Below, piece by piece: positions 43,916-51,345 of a DNA stretch of 64,000 nt. The notes beneath the pieces are model-generated. The model worked only from the letters and a program-made list of their open reading frames with translations. It did no database searches and was not told where the DNA came from. Source of the stretch: JASBRS01 sp964496495. Its GTDB lineage: Bacteria > Deinococcota > Deinococci > Deinococcales > Trueperaceae. Position 1 is the first letter of the stretch. The number at the start of each line of letters is the position of its first letter. The stretch lies in assembly GCA_964496495.1 (NCBI GenBank), contig CAZBZU010000013.1:1-64000 (forward strand), read 5' to 3'. Made by a program: the position numbers and the translations under genes.

Positions 43916-44590
43916 GTGCCCAGCGCCATCGGCTCGCTCAACGAGACGCCCTTCCACGCCGCGCTCAAGCGCGCGCTGGCGCCCACCGGCAGCCGCTTCG
44001 AGGTCGAGGTGGACGGCTACGTCGTGGACGTGGTCGCCGGCGACCTGCTGATCGAGGTGCAGACCCGCAACGTGGCCGGCATGCGCGCCAAGCTGGCGGC
44101 GCTGCTCCCCGAGCACCGGCTGCGGCTGGTGCTGCCGGTGGCCGAGCGCAAGTGGATCGTGCGCTGCTTCGAGGACGGCAGCAGCGCCCGCCGCCGCTCG
44201 CCGAAGCGCGGCCGGCCCGAGGACGTCTTCCGTGAGCTGGTCAGCATCCCCGAGCTGCTGGCGCACCCCAACTTCGAGGTGGAGGTGGCGCTGGTGGAGC
44301 AGCAGGAGCTGAGGCGACACCAGGCGGGCAGGGCCTGGCGTCGGCGCGGCTGGGTGGTGGTGGGCCGCGAGCTACTGGCGGTCGGGGAACGTCGCCTGTT
44401 GGGGGCGCCGGCCGACCTGCTGGCCTTCCTGCCCGCGGCCCTGCCGAGCCCCTTCAGCACGGCGGACCTGGCGGGCCTGGCGGGGCTTCCGCGGCGCACC
44501 GCCCAGGAGGCCGCCTACTGCCTGCGGGCGCTCGAGCTGATCACGCCGGTAGGCAAGCAGGGCAACGCCGTGCTCTACCGGCGGGCCTGA
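43916..44590 (+). CDS. Hypothetical protein with PD-(D/E)XK-like motif and winged-helix-like C-terminus
   Basis: The 224-aa protein begins near GSLNETPFHAALKRALAP and then shows FEVEVDGYVVDVVAGDLLIEVQTR (about residues 25-50). That run of Asp then Ile-Glu-Val-Gln resembles PD-(D/E)XK nuclease-fold proteins with Gln replacing Lys. A basic middle (RRRSPKRGRPEDVF) and a C-terminal winged-helix-like part (FSTADLAGLAGLPRRTAQEAAYCLRALELI) follow. A DNA-related role is plausible but unproven. GTG 43916 is chosen for its 5-nt distance from a -10 box. Confidence 0.65.
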   Translation: MPSAIGSLNETPFHAALKRALAPTGSRFEVEVDGYVVDVVAGDLLIEVQTRNVAGMRAKLAALLPEHRLRLVLPVAERKWIVRCFEDGSSARRRSPKRGRPEDVFRELVSIPELLAHPNFEVEVALVEQQELRRHQAGRAWRRRGWVVVGRELLAVGERRLLGAPADLLAFLPAALPSPFSTADLAGLAGLPRRTAQEAAYCLRALELITPVGKQGNAVLYRRA

Positions 44591-44612
44591 GCCCGCCCGC
44601 GGCGCCCGCCGC

Positions 44613-44644
44613 GCTCCCGGGCCGGCGAGCGCCGTGCCGGGAGC
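44613..44644. terminator. Bidirectional hairpin between convergent genes
   Basis: GCTCCCGG (44613-44620) pairs with CCGGGAGC (44637-44644) in the 120-bp gap between two converging genes. No U-tract is seen on either strand. Confidence 0.45.
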
Positions 44645-44710
44645 CGGCCGGCGACGCTACCGCGCACCCCGGCCGCTCGGCACGGCCCCCGGCAGCCCCG
44701 TGCGCCCGCG

Positions 44711-45130
44711 TCAGGCCGCCTCGAAGGCGGCCAGCACGGCCTCCGGGACCTGTACCAGGCGCCCGGCCTGAGCGTCCACCCACACCCACTCGGTGACCGC
44801 CTCGGCGAGCAGCTCGCCGTCGGAGGCCCGCCGGATGTCGGTCCGCCGGGTGGCGCGGCGCCGGTCGAGGCGCGTCAGCTCGGTGGTGATCGCCAGCGTC
44901 TCGCCGGCGGTGGCGGGGCGGCGGTAGCGGATCTCGTGCCTGCGCACCACCGGCACCGCGCCGAGGGCGAGGTAGGCCTCCACTGGGAAGCCGCGCGCGG
45001 CCGAGTGGGCGCGCGCCGCCTCCTCGGCGTAGCGCAGGTAGTTGGCGTTGTTGACGTGCCCCAGCTCGTCGAGATCGGCGTCCCGCACGGCGATGCGGAC
45101 GGTCATGCGGCGGGGCGACACCTCGCTCAT
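44711..45130 (-). CDS. 4HBT hot-dog fold acyl-CoA thioesterase
   Basis: The 139-aa protein has the YbgC/4HBT pattern: VRDADLDELGHVNNANYLRYAEEAA with the catalytic Asp and the GHVNN loop, then VVRRHEIRYRRPATAGETLAI. It likely hydrolyses an acyl-CoA or acyl-ACP. The ATG at 45130 overlaps the AddA-like stop (ATGA), so it is the last gene of the AddB-AddA operon, although its function seems unrelated. Confidence 0.88.
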   Translation of the reverse strand: MSEVSPRRMTVRIAVRDADLDELGHVNNANYLRYAEEAARAHSAARGFPVEAYLALGAVPVVRRHEIRYRRPATAGETLAITTELTRLDRRRATRRTDIRRASDGELLAEAVTEWVWVDAQAGRLVQVPEAVLAAFEAA

Positions 45131-47898
45131 GCGGCGCGCTCCCCCATCGTCTCGGCGAAGGCGCTGCGCAGCGCCGCATCGTCCAGCTCCACGGCTTGGC
45201 GGGGCCGCAGGTAGACCAGGCGGGCTCGCGGGCGGTGCCCCAGCGCCCGCTCCACAGCGTGGACGTAGACGGCCAGCTGGAAGGCGTAACGCTCGGGACG
45301 AACGCTGCCGTCGGTCTTGTAGTCCTCCACCACCCACCCGCCATCGACCCGGTAGAGCCGGTCGATCACCCCCTGCCACACCGTCCCGCGGTGCGCCACC
45401 GCCACCGGCAGCTCGGCCCGGTCGTGATCGCGCCGCGCGAGCGACGGGATACCGTCCCCCAGCATGGCGACGTAGCCGCGCAGCAACTCGATGACCTCTG
45501 TCAGCACCTCCTCGCGCTCCTCCGGAGCGAAGGGGAACATCACCTCCTGCGCGGCCAGGTTGACGCGGGTGCCGCGCTCGTCGGGCTGCCAGTCCTGGCC
45601 GATGGCGTAGTGCACCAGCGTGCCGACGGCGCTGGCGCGCCCCGGCAGGGCCGGCTCCAGCTCCGGGTCGGAGGGCGGCAGCGGCTCGCTGGACGCCGCC
45701 GCCTTCAGGCGCGACGGGCTGTAGACGGGCGGGAAGCGGTGCGGCGGGAAGCGGCGCGTCAGCCACGGTGCCGGCGCCAGCCCGCCGGCCTCGCCGCGCT
45801 CGCGCCTGCGCGTCGCCGGCGCCACCGTGGCCGCCGGGTGGGTGACGACCCGAACGCCGCCGGCAGCCTCAGCTGCCTGCTCGGCCTCCGTGTCCTCCTC
45901 GAGGGGTCCCCAGCCGAGGCGCGCCAGCGTCTCGGCCCAGCCCTGCGGCCGCCCCGCCTTGACGCTGCCGGTGACCAGCAGGGCGTCGCGGGCGCGGCTG
46001 GCGGCGACGTAGAGCAGCCGGTAGCTCTCCTGCTCGGCGCGTGCAGCCGCCCGGGCCCGCGCGGCCTGGTAGCCGTCCGCTCCCGGGAGGTAGGGACGGC
46101 CGTTGCGGGGGTCGAGGTAGAGCTCGTCGCTGCGCTGCGGCGCCATGCGGCCGGCGTCGAAGACGGCCACCAGGCGGAACTCCAGCCCCTTGGAGCGGTG
46201 CACCGTCAGGAGCCGCACGCCGTCGCCGCTCTGCGGCACGTCGCCGGCCTCGGCCTGGCGCGCGAGCAGCTCGAGCCGGTCGAGCAGCACCTCCAGGTCG
46301 CGTGGCGTGCGCGCCGCCACCTCGAACAGCAGCGCGTCGACGTTCTGTCGCTGGCGCTCGTCGAGGAACTCGACGAAGCGCCGGCCATCCACCAGCGGGT
46401 CGCGCACCAGGCGCTTGAGGGCGTCCAGAGGCGGTAGCCGCGCCAGTCTCTGCAACGTCCCGACGCGCCGCCGCACCTCGGGCCGCAGCGCTTCCAGCGC
46501 CTCGAGCGGCCGCTCGGCGGCCATCACCGCGTCGACCTCGGCGAGCCCCAGGCGGCCCAGCGGCCCCCGCAGGAAGGCGGCCAGGCTCAGCCCTTCGGCA
46601 CGCACGCCGACGCGCAGGGCGTGGTACAGATCGCGGATCTCGCTGCGCTCGTAGTAGCCGCGCCCCTGCAGCATCACGCAGGGCACGCCGGCGGCCCGGA
46701 GCGCCGCCTCGGCCTGCCTCAGCCCGGCGTAGCTGCGAGCCAGCACCGCCATGTCGTCGTAGGCCACGCCGCCCCCGTGGTGCTCGAGCAGGAGCCGCGC
46801 CAGCAGGGCCGCCTCGCGCTGGCGCAGCGCCGCGATACGCTCGTCTCCTACCAGCCAGTGCAGCGCCACGTCCCCGTCCTTGCCGGCCTGCGGGCCCGCC
46901 GGGCTCACCGGCGGCGCTTCCCTGGGCCCGAAGCCCAGGCCCTCGGCGGCCAGCCCCTCGGTGAGCAGGTTGAGGAAGGCCGCGACCCGGCGGGCGTGGC
47001 GCCGCGTGTCGGTGAGCGGCGGCTGCACCTCGCCGCTCGCCTCGGCGGCGTCGAGCGCGCGCCGGAACACCTCCACGTCGGCGTTGCGGAAGCCGTAGAT
47101 GGACTGCTTGGGGTCGCCCACCACCTCCACCTGCACGCCCATCGCCTCCAGCCGCTCGAAGAAGGCGCCTTGCACCGGGTTGACGTCCTGGAACTCGTCG
47201 ATCAGGGCCACCGGGAAGCGCGCCACCAGCCGGGCCCGCGCCTGCGGCGCCTCCAGCAGGCGCAGCGCCCTCCGCTCGATCTCTCCCGGCGCCACCAGCG
47301 CCGCTCCCAGGCGCGCCAGGTAGCGGCCGTAGACGGCGTCGAAGAGAGCCACCAGCGCCCTGCCCTGGGGGTCGGGGCCCGCCGTGAGCCTGGCAGACAG
47401 CGAGCGCCTGGCGAAGAGCGCCATCAGCAGCGGCTCCGCGGCCCCGCCCAGAACGGCCCAGTCGGCGTGGCGGGGGTGCTTCGCATCGGCGGCCACCAGC
47501 CGCAGCCCGCGCACCTCCTCCTCGAACATGGCGGTCGCTTCCCACTCGCCCAGCACGCCGAAGTCGGGGTCGAGCCCGAGGATCGGCGCCGACAGCCGCA
47601 GCGCCTGGGTCATGAAGCCGTGGATGGTGGTGAGCACCGCCCCTCCCAGCTCGCGGCGAGCGCGTTCGAAGGCGGCCGGCCCAGCCGCCGGCCGGAACAG
47701 CCCGCCGAGGTAGCTCCCGCCGGCGAGGACCTGCGCGATGCCGTCTCCCACCCGCTGGCGCAGCTCGTCGGCCGCCGCGCGGGTGAAGGTGACGCCGGCG
47801 ACGCGCCTCAGCGGCCGCCCCTCGTCGACGAGCTGCAGGTAGCGCAGCACCAGGCTGGTGGTCTTGCCGGTGCCGGCGGACGCCACCCGGACCCTCAT
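45127..47898 (-). CDS. addA: AddA-like UvrD-family helicase/nuclease
   Basis: The 923-aa protein starts MRVRVASAGTGKTTSLVLRY (Walker A residues 6-13). It has SF1A helicase motifs: FTRAAADELRQRV (Ia), LIDEFQDVNPVQ (II), VVGDPKQSIYGFRNAD (III), LLTVHRSKGLEF (V) and LLYVAASRARDALLVTG (VI). A C-terminal RecB-type nuclease shows GVIDRLYRVDGGWVVEDYKTDG with intact D and D-Y-K. It should unwind and degrade DNA ends in recombinational break repair with AddB. The ATGA overlap with addB couples the two. Confidence 0.88.
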   Translation of the reverse strand: MRVRVASAGTGKTTSLVLRYLQLVDEGRPLRRVAGVTFTRAAADELRQRVGDGIAQVLAGGSYLGGLFRPAAGPAAFERARRELGGAVLTTIHGFMTQALRLSAPILGLDPDFGVLGEWEATAMFEEEVRGLRLVAADAKHPRHADWAVLGGAAEPLLMALFARRSLSARLTAGPDPQGRALVALFDAVYGRYLARLGAALVAPGEIERRALRLLEAPQARARLVARFPVALIDEFQDVNPVQGAFFERLEAMGVQVEVVGDPKQSIYGFRNADVEVFRRALDAAEASGEVQPPLTDTRRHARRVAAFLNLLTEGLAAEGLGFGPREAPPVSPAGPQAGKDGDVALHWLVGDERIAALRQREAALLARLLLEHHGGGVAYDDMAVLARSYAGLRQAEAALRAAGVPCVMLQGRGYYERSEIRDLYHALRVGVRAEGLSLAAFLRGPLGRLGLAEVDAVMAAERPLEALEALRPEVRRRVGTLQRLARLPPLDALKRLVRDPLVDGRRFVEFLDERQRQNVDALLFEVAARTPRDLEVLLDRLELLARQAEAGDVPQSGDGVRLLTVHRSKGLEFRLVAVFDAGRMAPQRSDELYLDPRNGRPYLPGADGYQAARARAAARAEQESYRLLYVAASRARDALLVTGSVKAGRPQGWAETLARLGWGPLEEDTEAEQAAEAAGGVRVVTHPAATVAPATRRRERGEAGGLAPAPWLTRRFPPHRFPPVYSPSRLKAAASSEPLPPSDPELEPALPGRASAVGTLVHYAIGQDWQPDERGTRVNLAAQEVMFPFAPEEREEVLTEVIELLRGYVAMLGDGIPSLARRDHDRAELPVAVAHRGTVWQGVIDRLYRVDGGWVVEDYKTDGSVRPERYAFQLAVYVHAVERALGHRPRARLVYLRPRQAVELDDAALRSAFAETMGERAA

Positions 47899-50429
47899 GA
47901 CCGGCCCTTCCGGCAGACGTCGGCCACCGGGCAGTCGCGGCAGTGGTAGCCCGGCCGGGGCTCCACCTCGCCGCGCGCGAAGCGCCGATAGGCGGCGCGG
48001 GCATCCTGCTCGCGGCGCTGGATCTGCTTCCAGCGGTAGCCGATGCCGCGCTCGAAGACGTCGATGGGCTCCCCCAGCAGCGGCCACACCGTGACGTCCA
48101 CGCGGCGCACCTGCCGCGGGTACCGCTCCAGCAGGTGGCCCGCCGCCCACAGCTCGGTCCAGCGCTCCTTGACGTAGCTCTCGGCCTCCGCCTGGCCGCT
48201 CACCCGGTCGGGCGCGCAGAAGCGCACCAGGGTGGCCAGGCCGTCACCGCGCACGGCCGCGTCCACTCGCGCCCGCACGCCGCTCTCCTCGCCCGCCGGC
48301 AGCCGCACGCCGTAGCTCAAGGCCGTGAGGCGCTCGGCGTGGCCGCGGAGCCAGTCCGCTGCCTCGGGGTAGCCGGCCGCCAGCACCTCCAAGCGCTCGG
48401 CCGTGAGCTGCGGCCGCTCCAGCAGGGCGGCGCGGAGCTCCGCCCACCAGGGCCGTTCGCCGCCCCGCCCCAGGCGCCGCTCGCCCCACAATCGGAAGCC
48501 GCAGCGCTGGTAGCGCCGCAGGGCGGCCACGGTCGGCTCGCCCAGCGCCACCGGCTCGCTCTCGACGACGTAGTCGGCGCCCGCGGGAAGCTCGAGCGCG
48601 CTGCCGGCGGGGACCTCGGGAAGCGGCGACGGCGCCCGCCCCGCCAGCGCCGGCTCGGCCAGCAGCGGACCTCCCTGGTCGGCCTCCGGGAAGGTCACGA
48701 CCAGGCGGCCGGCCCGGGCCAGCAGCTCGGCGATCACCTGCGGGTCGCGTCCTTGGAAGCGCCGCGGCAGGCCGCCGCCGGCCGCCGGCTCCACGCGGTC
48801 CTCCTCGGGTACGAAGTAGTCCTCCCGCTCGCCGGCACCGTACACGCCCTCGTTGGCTCCCAGCAGGTAGGCCTTGCCGAAGCGCCGCCCGCTGGCCAGC
48901 GTGGCGGTGACGAGCGCTACGCCGCCCGGAAGGTCGCGCTGCAGCCGCCCCTGGCGTAGCAGCGCCGCCCACCAGGCCCGGAAGCCGGCGCCGCCCGCCA
49001 GGCGCGAGGCCTCCTGCGCCGCCTGCAGCGCCTGCTGCTGGAAGCCGGCGGGCAGCGCCTCGCCACCCGGGGCCCCGTCACCCTCGGACCCGCCACGCTC
49101 GGACCCGCCACCCGGATGCGCCTGGTTCCCGTGCCCCTCGCCGAGCAGCCGCGGAAGCACCTCGGCGAGGAGGTGGCGGGCCCAGGCCAGCGGCTCGCCG
49201 CCCACCTCCAGAGCGGCCAGCCAGGCCCGCCAGGGCGCCTCCAACCCCAGCGCGGCGGCCAGCGCGCCCATGGCGTCGCTGCCGGCCACGCCGGCGGTGA
49301 GCGCGGCGGCGGCCAGCGGCGCCAGCTCCGGGACGGCCAGCACGCCCGAGGGCGTGGGGTAGTCGGGCAGCTCGAGCAGCTCCACCAGCACGCGCCCGGC
49401 CGGGGTGTCGGCCAGGGCCCGAGGCGTCTCGTCGACCAGCGGAACGCCGTACTCGTCTGCCAACGCCGCCAGCGCCGGGATGCGCTCGGGCGGCGCGATG
49501 AGCGCCAGCTCCAGCGGCTCGAAGCCGCCTTCGGCCAGGTCGCGCTTGAGCGAGCGCAGCGCCCACCGCGCCTCCGCCACCGGGTTGGGCGCCCGGTAGC
49601 GTTCCAGCTGCGTCCCCGGCGCGCCCGGCGCCACCGGTGTCACCTCCGCGTCCGCCAGCGCCGGGCCCTCCGGCACCGCCGGCAACGTCACGTGCACCTC
49701 CACGGCCTCCGCCAGCGCCCGGAACAGCCGCAGCTCGAGCGGCCCGAGCTCGCGGAAGCCGTCCACCACCAGGACCTCGGCCTCGCAGGCGCGCGGGTCG
49801 CGCTCGGCCAGCGCCACGGCGGCGGCACGGAAGTCGTCGTAGTCCCAGGCGTCCCCCAGGTCGCCTCCCGCGGCCGCCTTGAGCCGCTCGTAGGCCGCGA
49901 ACACCGTGGCCAGGCGGCTCCGCTCGGCGTCGGGCCGCGTCCGGCGCTCCGCCCGCGGCCGCGGGTCAGGGGGGCTCCCCGCGGGGGCCGCGGCCGCTTC
50001 CGATGGCGCCCCGACGAGCGCCGCCGGCGTCACCGCGAAGCGCTTCGCCTCGGCGATCGCCTGCGCGAACAGGCGCGCCTCGCCGGGCGCAGGCACGGCG
50101 CCCGCCACCTCGGCGAGCGCCTCGCCCACCAGCACCAGCCTGCCCGAGCCGATCACCAGCGGGCGCAGCTCGCGGGCGCGCGCCAGCAGCCGGTAGCAGA
50201 CCTGCTGCAGGGTGAGGAACTCGAGCCCGAGGAGGGCGGGCGCGTTGGCGTCGCCGGCGGCGTCGGGCCCGGCCGGCTCGAGGGTGGCGCGCCGGTACAC
50301 CGAGCCGCGCTGCGCCGGCAGCCCCACCCACCACACGCGCCGCCCGGCGGCGCAGGCCTCGCGGGCGAGGCGCAGCATGGCATGGGTCCGCCCGGACCCG
50401 GGAGGCCCCACCAGCAGCGACAGCGGCAC
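47895..50429 (-). CDS. addB: AddB-like helicase-nuclease subunit
   Basis: The 844-aa protein opens with a Walker-like GPPGSGRT (residues 8-15; Arg in place of Lys). The middle is a degenerate UvrD-like fold. The C-terminus has the AddB iron-sulfur pattern: a first Cys in RRYQRCGFRLW and CRDCPVADVC near the end. The usual nuclease DYK motif is not found; the matching place reads VDAAVRGDGLATLVRF. AddB is normally the chi-sensing partner of AddA. GTG 50429 follows TACCAT by 5 nt, so the operon is probably leaderless. Confidence 0.78.
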   Translation of the reverse strand: MPLSLLVGPPGSGRTHAMLRLAREACAAGRRVWWVGLPAQRGSVYRRATLEPAGPDAAGDANAPALLGLEFLTLQQVCYRLLARARELRPLVIGSGRLVLVGEALAEVAGAVPAPGEARLFAQAIAEAKRFAVTPAALVGAPSEAAAAPAGSPPDPRPRAERRTRPDAERSRLATVFAAYERLKAAAGGDLGDAWDYDDFRAAAVALAERDPRACEAEVLVVDGFRELGPLELRLFRALAEAVEVHVTLPAVPEGPALADAEVTPVAPGAPGTQLERYRAPNPVAEARWALRSLKRDLAEGGFEPLELALIAPPERIPALAALADEYGVPLVDETPRALADTPAGRVLVELLELPDYPTPSGVLAVPELAPLAAAALTAGVAGSDAMGALAAALGLEAPWRAWLAALEVGGEPLAWARHLLAEVLPRLLGEGHGNQAHPGGGSERGGSEGDGAPGGEALPAGFQQQALQAAQEASRLAGGAGFRAWWAALLRQGRLQRDLPGGVALVTATLASGRRFGKAYLLGANEGVYGAGEREDYFVPEEDRVEPAAGGGLPRRFQGRDPQVIAELLARAGRLVVTFPEADQGGPLLAEPALAGRAPSPLPEVPAGSALELPAGADYVVESEPVALGEPTVAALRRYQRCGFRLWGERRLGRGGERPWWAELRAALLERPQLTAERLEVLAAGYPEAADWLRGHAERLTALSYGVRLPAGEESGVRARVDAAVRGDGLATLVRFCAPDRVSGQAEAESYVKERWTELWAAGHLLERYPRQVRRVDVTVWPLLGEPIDVFERGIGYRWKQIQRREQDARAAYRRFARGEVEPRPGYHCRDCPVADVCRKGRS

Positions 50430-50434
50430 GGGTC

Positions 50435-50440
50435 ATGGTA
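50435..50440 (-). promoter_or_regulatory. -10 box TACCAT of a leaderless-type promoter (addB operon)
   Basis: On the minus strand TACCAT is followed by GACCC and the GTG start at 50429. Confidence 0.45.
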
Positions 50441-50548
50441 CCAGCGGCGACCGCGCGCCCGGGTCGCGGTCGGGCGGGTCGCGGGCCGCCGGCGGGCGCA
50501 CCGGCGCGGGCCTGCCGGCCGGCCTCGGGAGCCGCCCGGCGCGCCCGC

Positions 50549-51127
50549 TCAGCGCGCCAGCACTCCCTCGAAGAACACGCCTTCGATCAGGGCCACCGTC
50601 TCCGGCACCCGCTCCGCGGGCGTCGAGAGGCCCGAGAGCGCCATGCCCAGCAGCAGCCAGGTCGCCTGGGCGGGGTCGAGCGGCCGCAGCTCGCCGCTGG
50701 CCATCCCGTCCGCCAGCATGGCCTCGATGGGGCCGTGGAAGCGCCGGCGGTAAGCGGCATGCATGCGCTCGAGCGACTCCGGGCGCAGGCTGGCAGCGTC
50801 CTGCTCGGCCAGGCGGATGAAGCGTTGCCTACCCCGCATGCGCAAGAGGATGGCGGTCAACAGCCGGCGCACCTGGGCGCGCGCCCCGCCACCCTCGGCA
50901 CGCGCCTGGTCCACCAGCTCGCCGACCTGCTCGATGTGGTGCAGGAGGATCGCCAGGAACAGCTCCTCCTTGTCCTCGAAGTGATAGTAGAGGCCGGCCT
51001 TGGACACCCCTGCGGCCTCGGCGATCTCGCGCATCGACAGGCCGTGGTAGCCCTGCTGCACGAACAGCGTCGAGGCCTCGTCGAGGATGCGGGCCTTGAC
51101 CCCCTCGCCGGCGCTCGGCTGGCTCAC
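50549..51127 (-). CDS. TetR family transcriptional regulator
   Basis: The 192-aa protein has a TetR HTH (about residues 10-56): ILDEASTLFVQQGYHGLSMREIAEAAGVSKAGLYYHFEDKEELF in consecutive parts. An alpha-helical ligand domain follows. Its pattern resembles AcrR/FadR-like fatty-acid or efflux regulators. GTG 51127 (VSQPSAGEGVK) is the most likely start; upstream sequence is the tiny membrane protein gene and antisense noise. It follows that gene by 28 nt. Confidence 0.85.
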   Translation of the reverse strand: MSQPSAGEGVKARILDEASTLFVQQGYHGLSMREIAEAAGVSKAGLYYHFEDKEELFLAILLHHIEQVGELVDQARAEGGGARAQVRRLLTAILLRMRGRQRFIRLAEQDAASLRPESLERMHAAYRRRFHGPIEAMLADGMASGELRPLDPAQATWLLLGMALSGLSTPAERVPETVALIEGVFFEGVLAR

Positions 51128-51155
51128 GCCGGGCGCTTCCGCGCGCGCAGGCCGC

Positions 51156-51278
51156 TCACCGGCGCCCCGGCGCTCGCGGCCTGGAGAAGGCGATAGCGAG
51201 CGAGACCGCGGCCACGCCGCCGCCGACGAGGATGACCCGGCGCACCGGGTCGTGGAGGTCCAGGGGGAAGGTGTCCAT
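51156..51278 (-). CDS. Tiny single-pass membrane protein
   Basis: A 40-codon gene starting MDTFPLDLHDPVRR has one hydrophobic segment (VILVGGGVAAVSLAIAFS) and a basic tail RPRAPGRR. A GAGAGGA element lies 12 nt upstream of ATG 51278. It directly precedes the TetR gene on the same strand. Function is unknown. Confidence 0.45.
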   Translation of the reverse strand: MDTFPLDLHDPVRRVILVGGGVAAVSLAIAFSRPRAPGRR

Positions 51279-51345
51279 GCAGGCTGAGGTCCTCTCGCGT
51301 CCGTCTCGGGCGGCGGCTGCCGCCCAGGTCTGGCCCCATTCTGCC

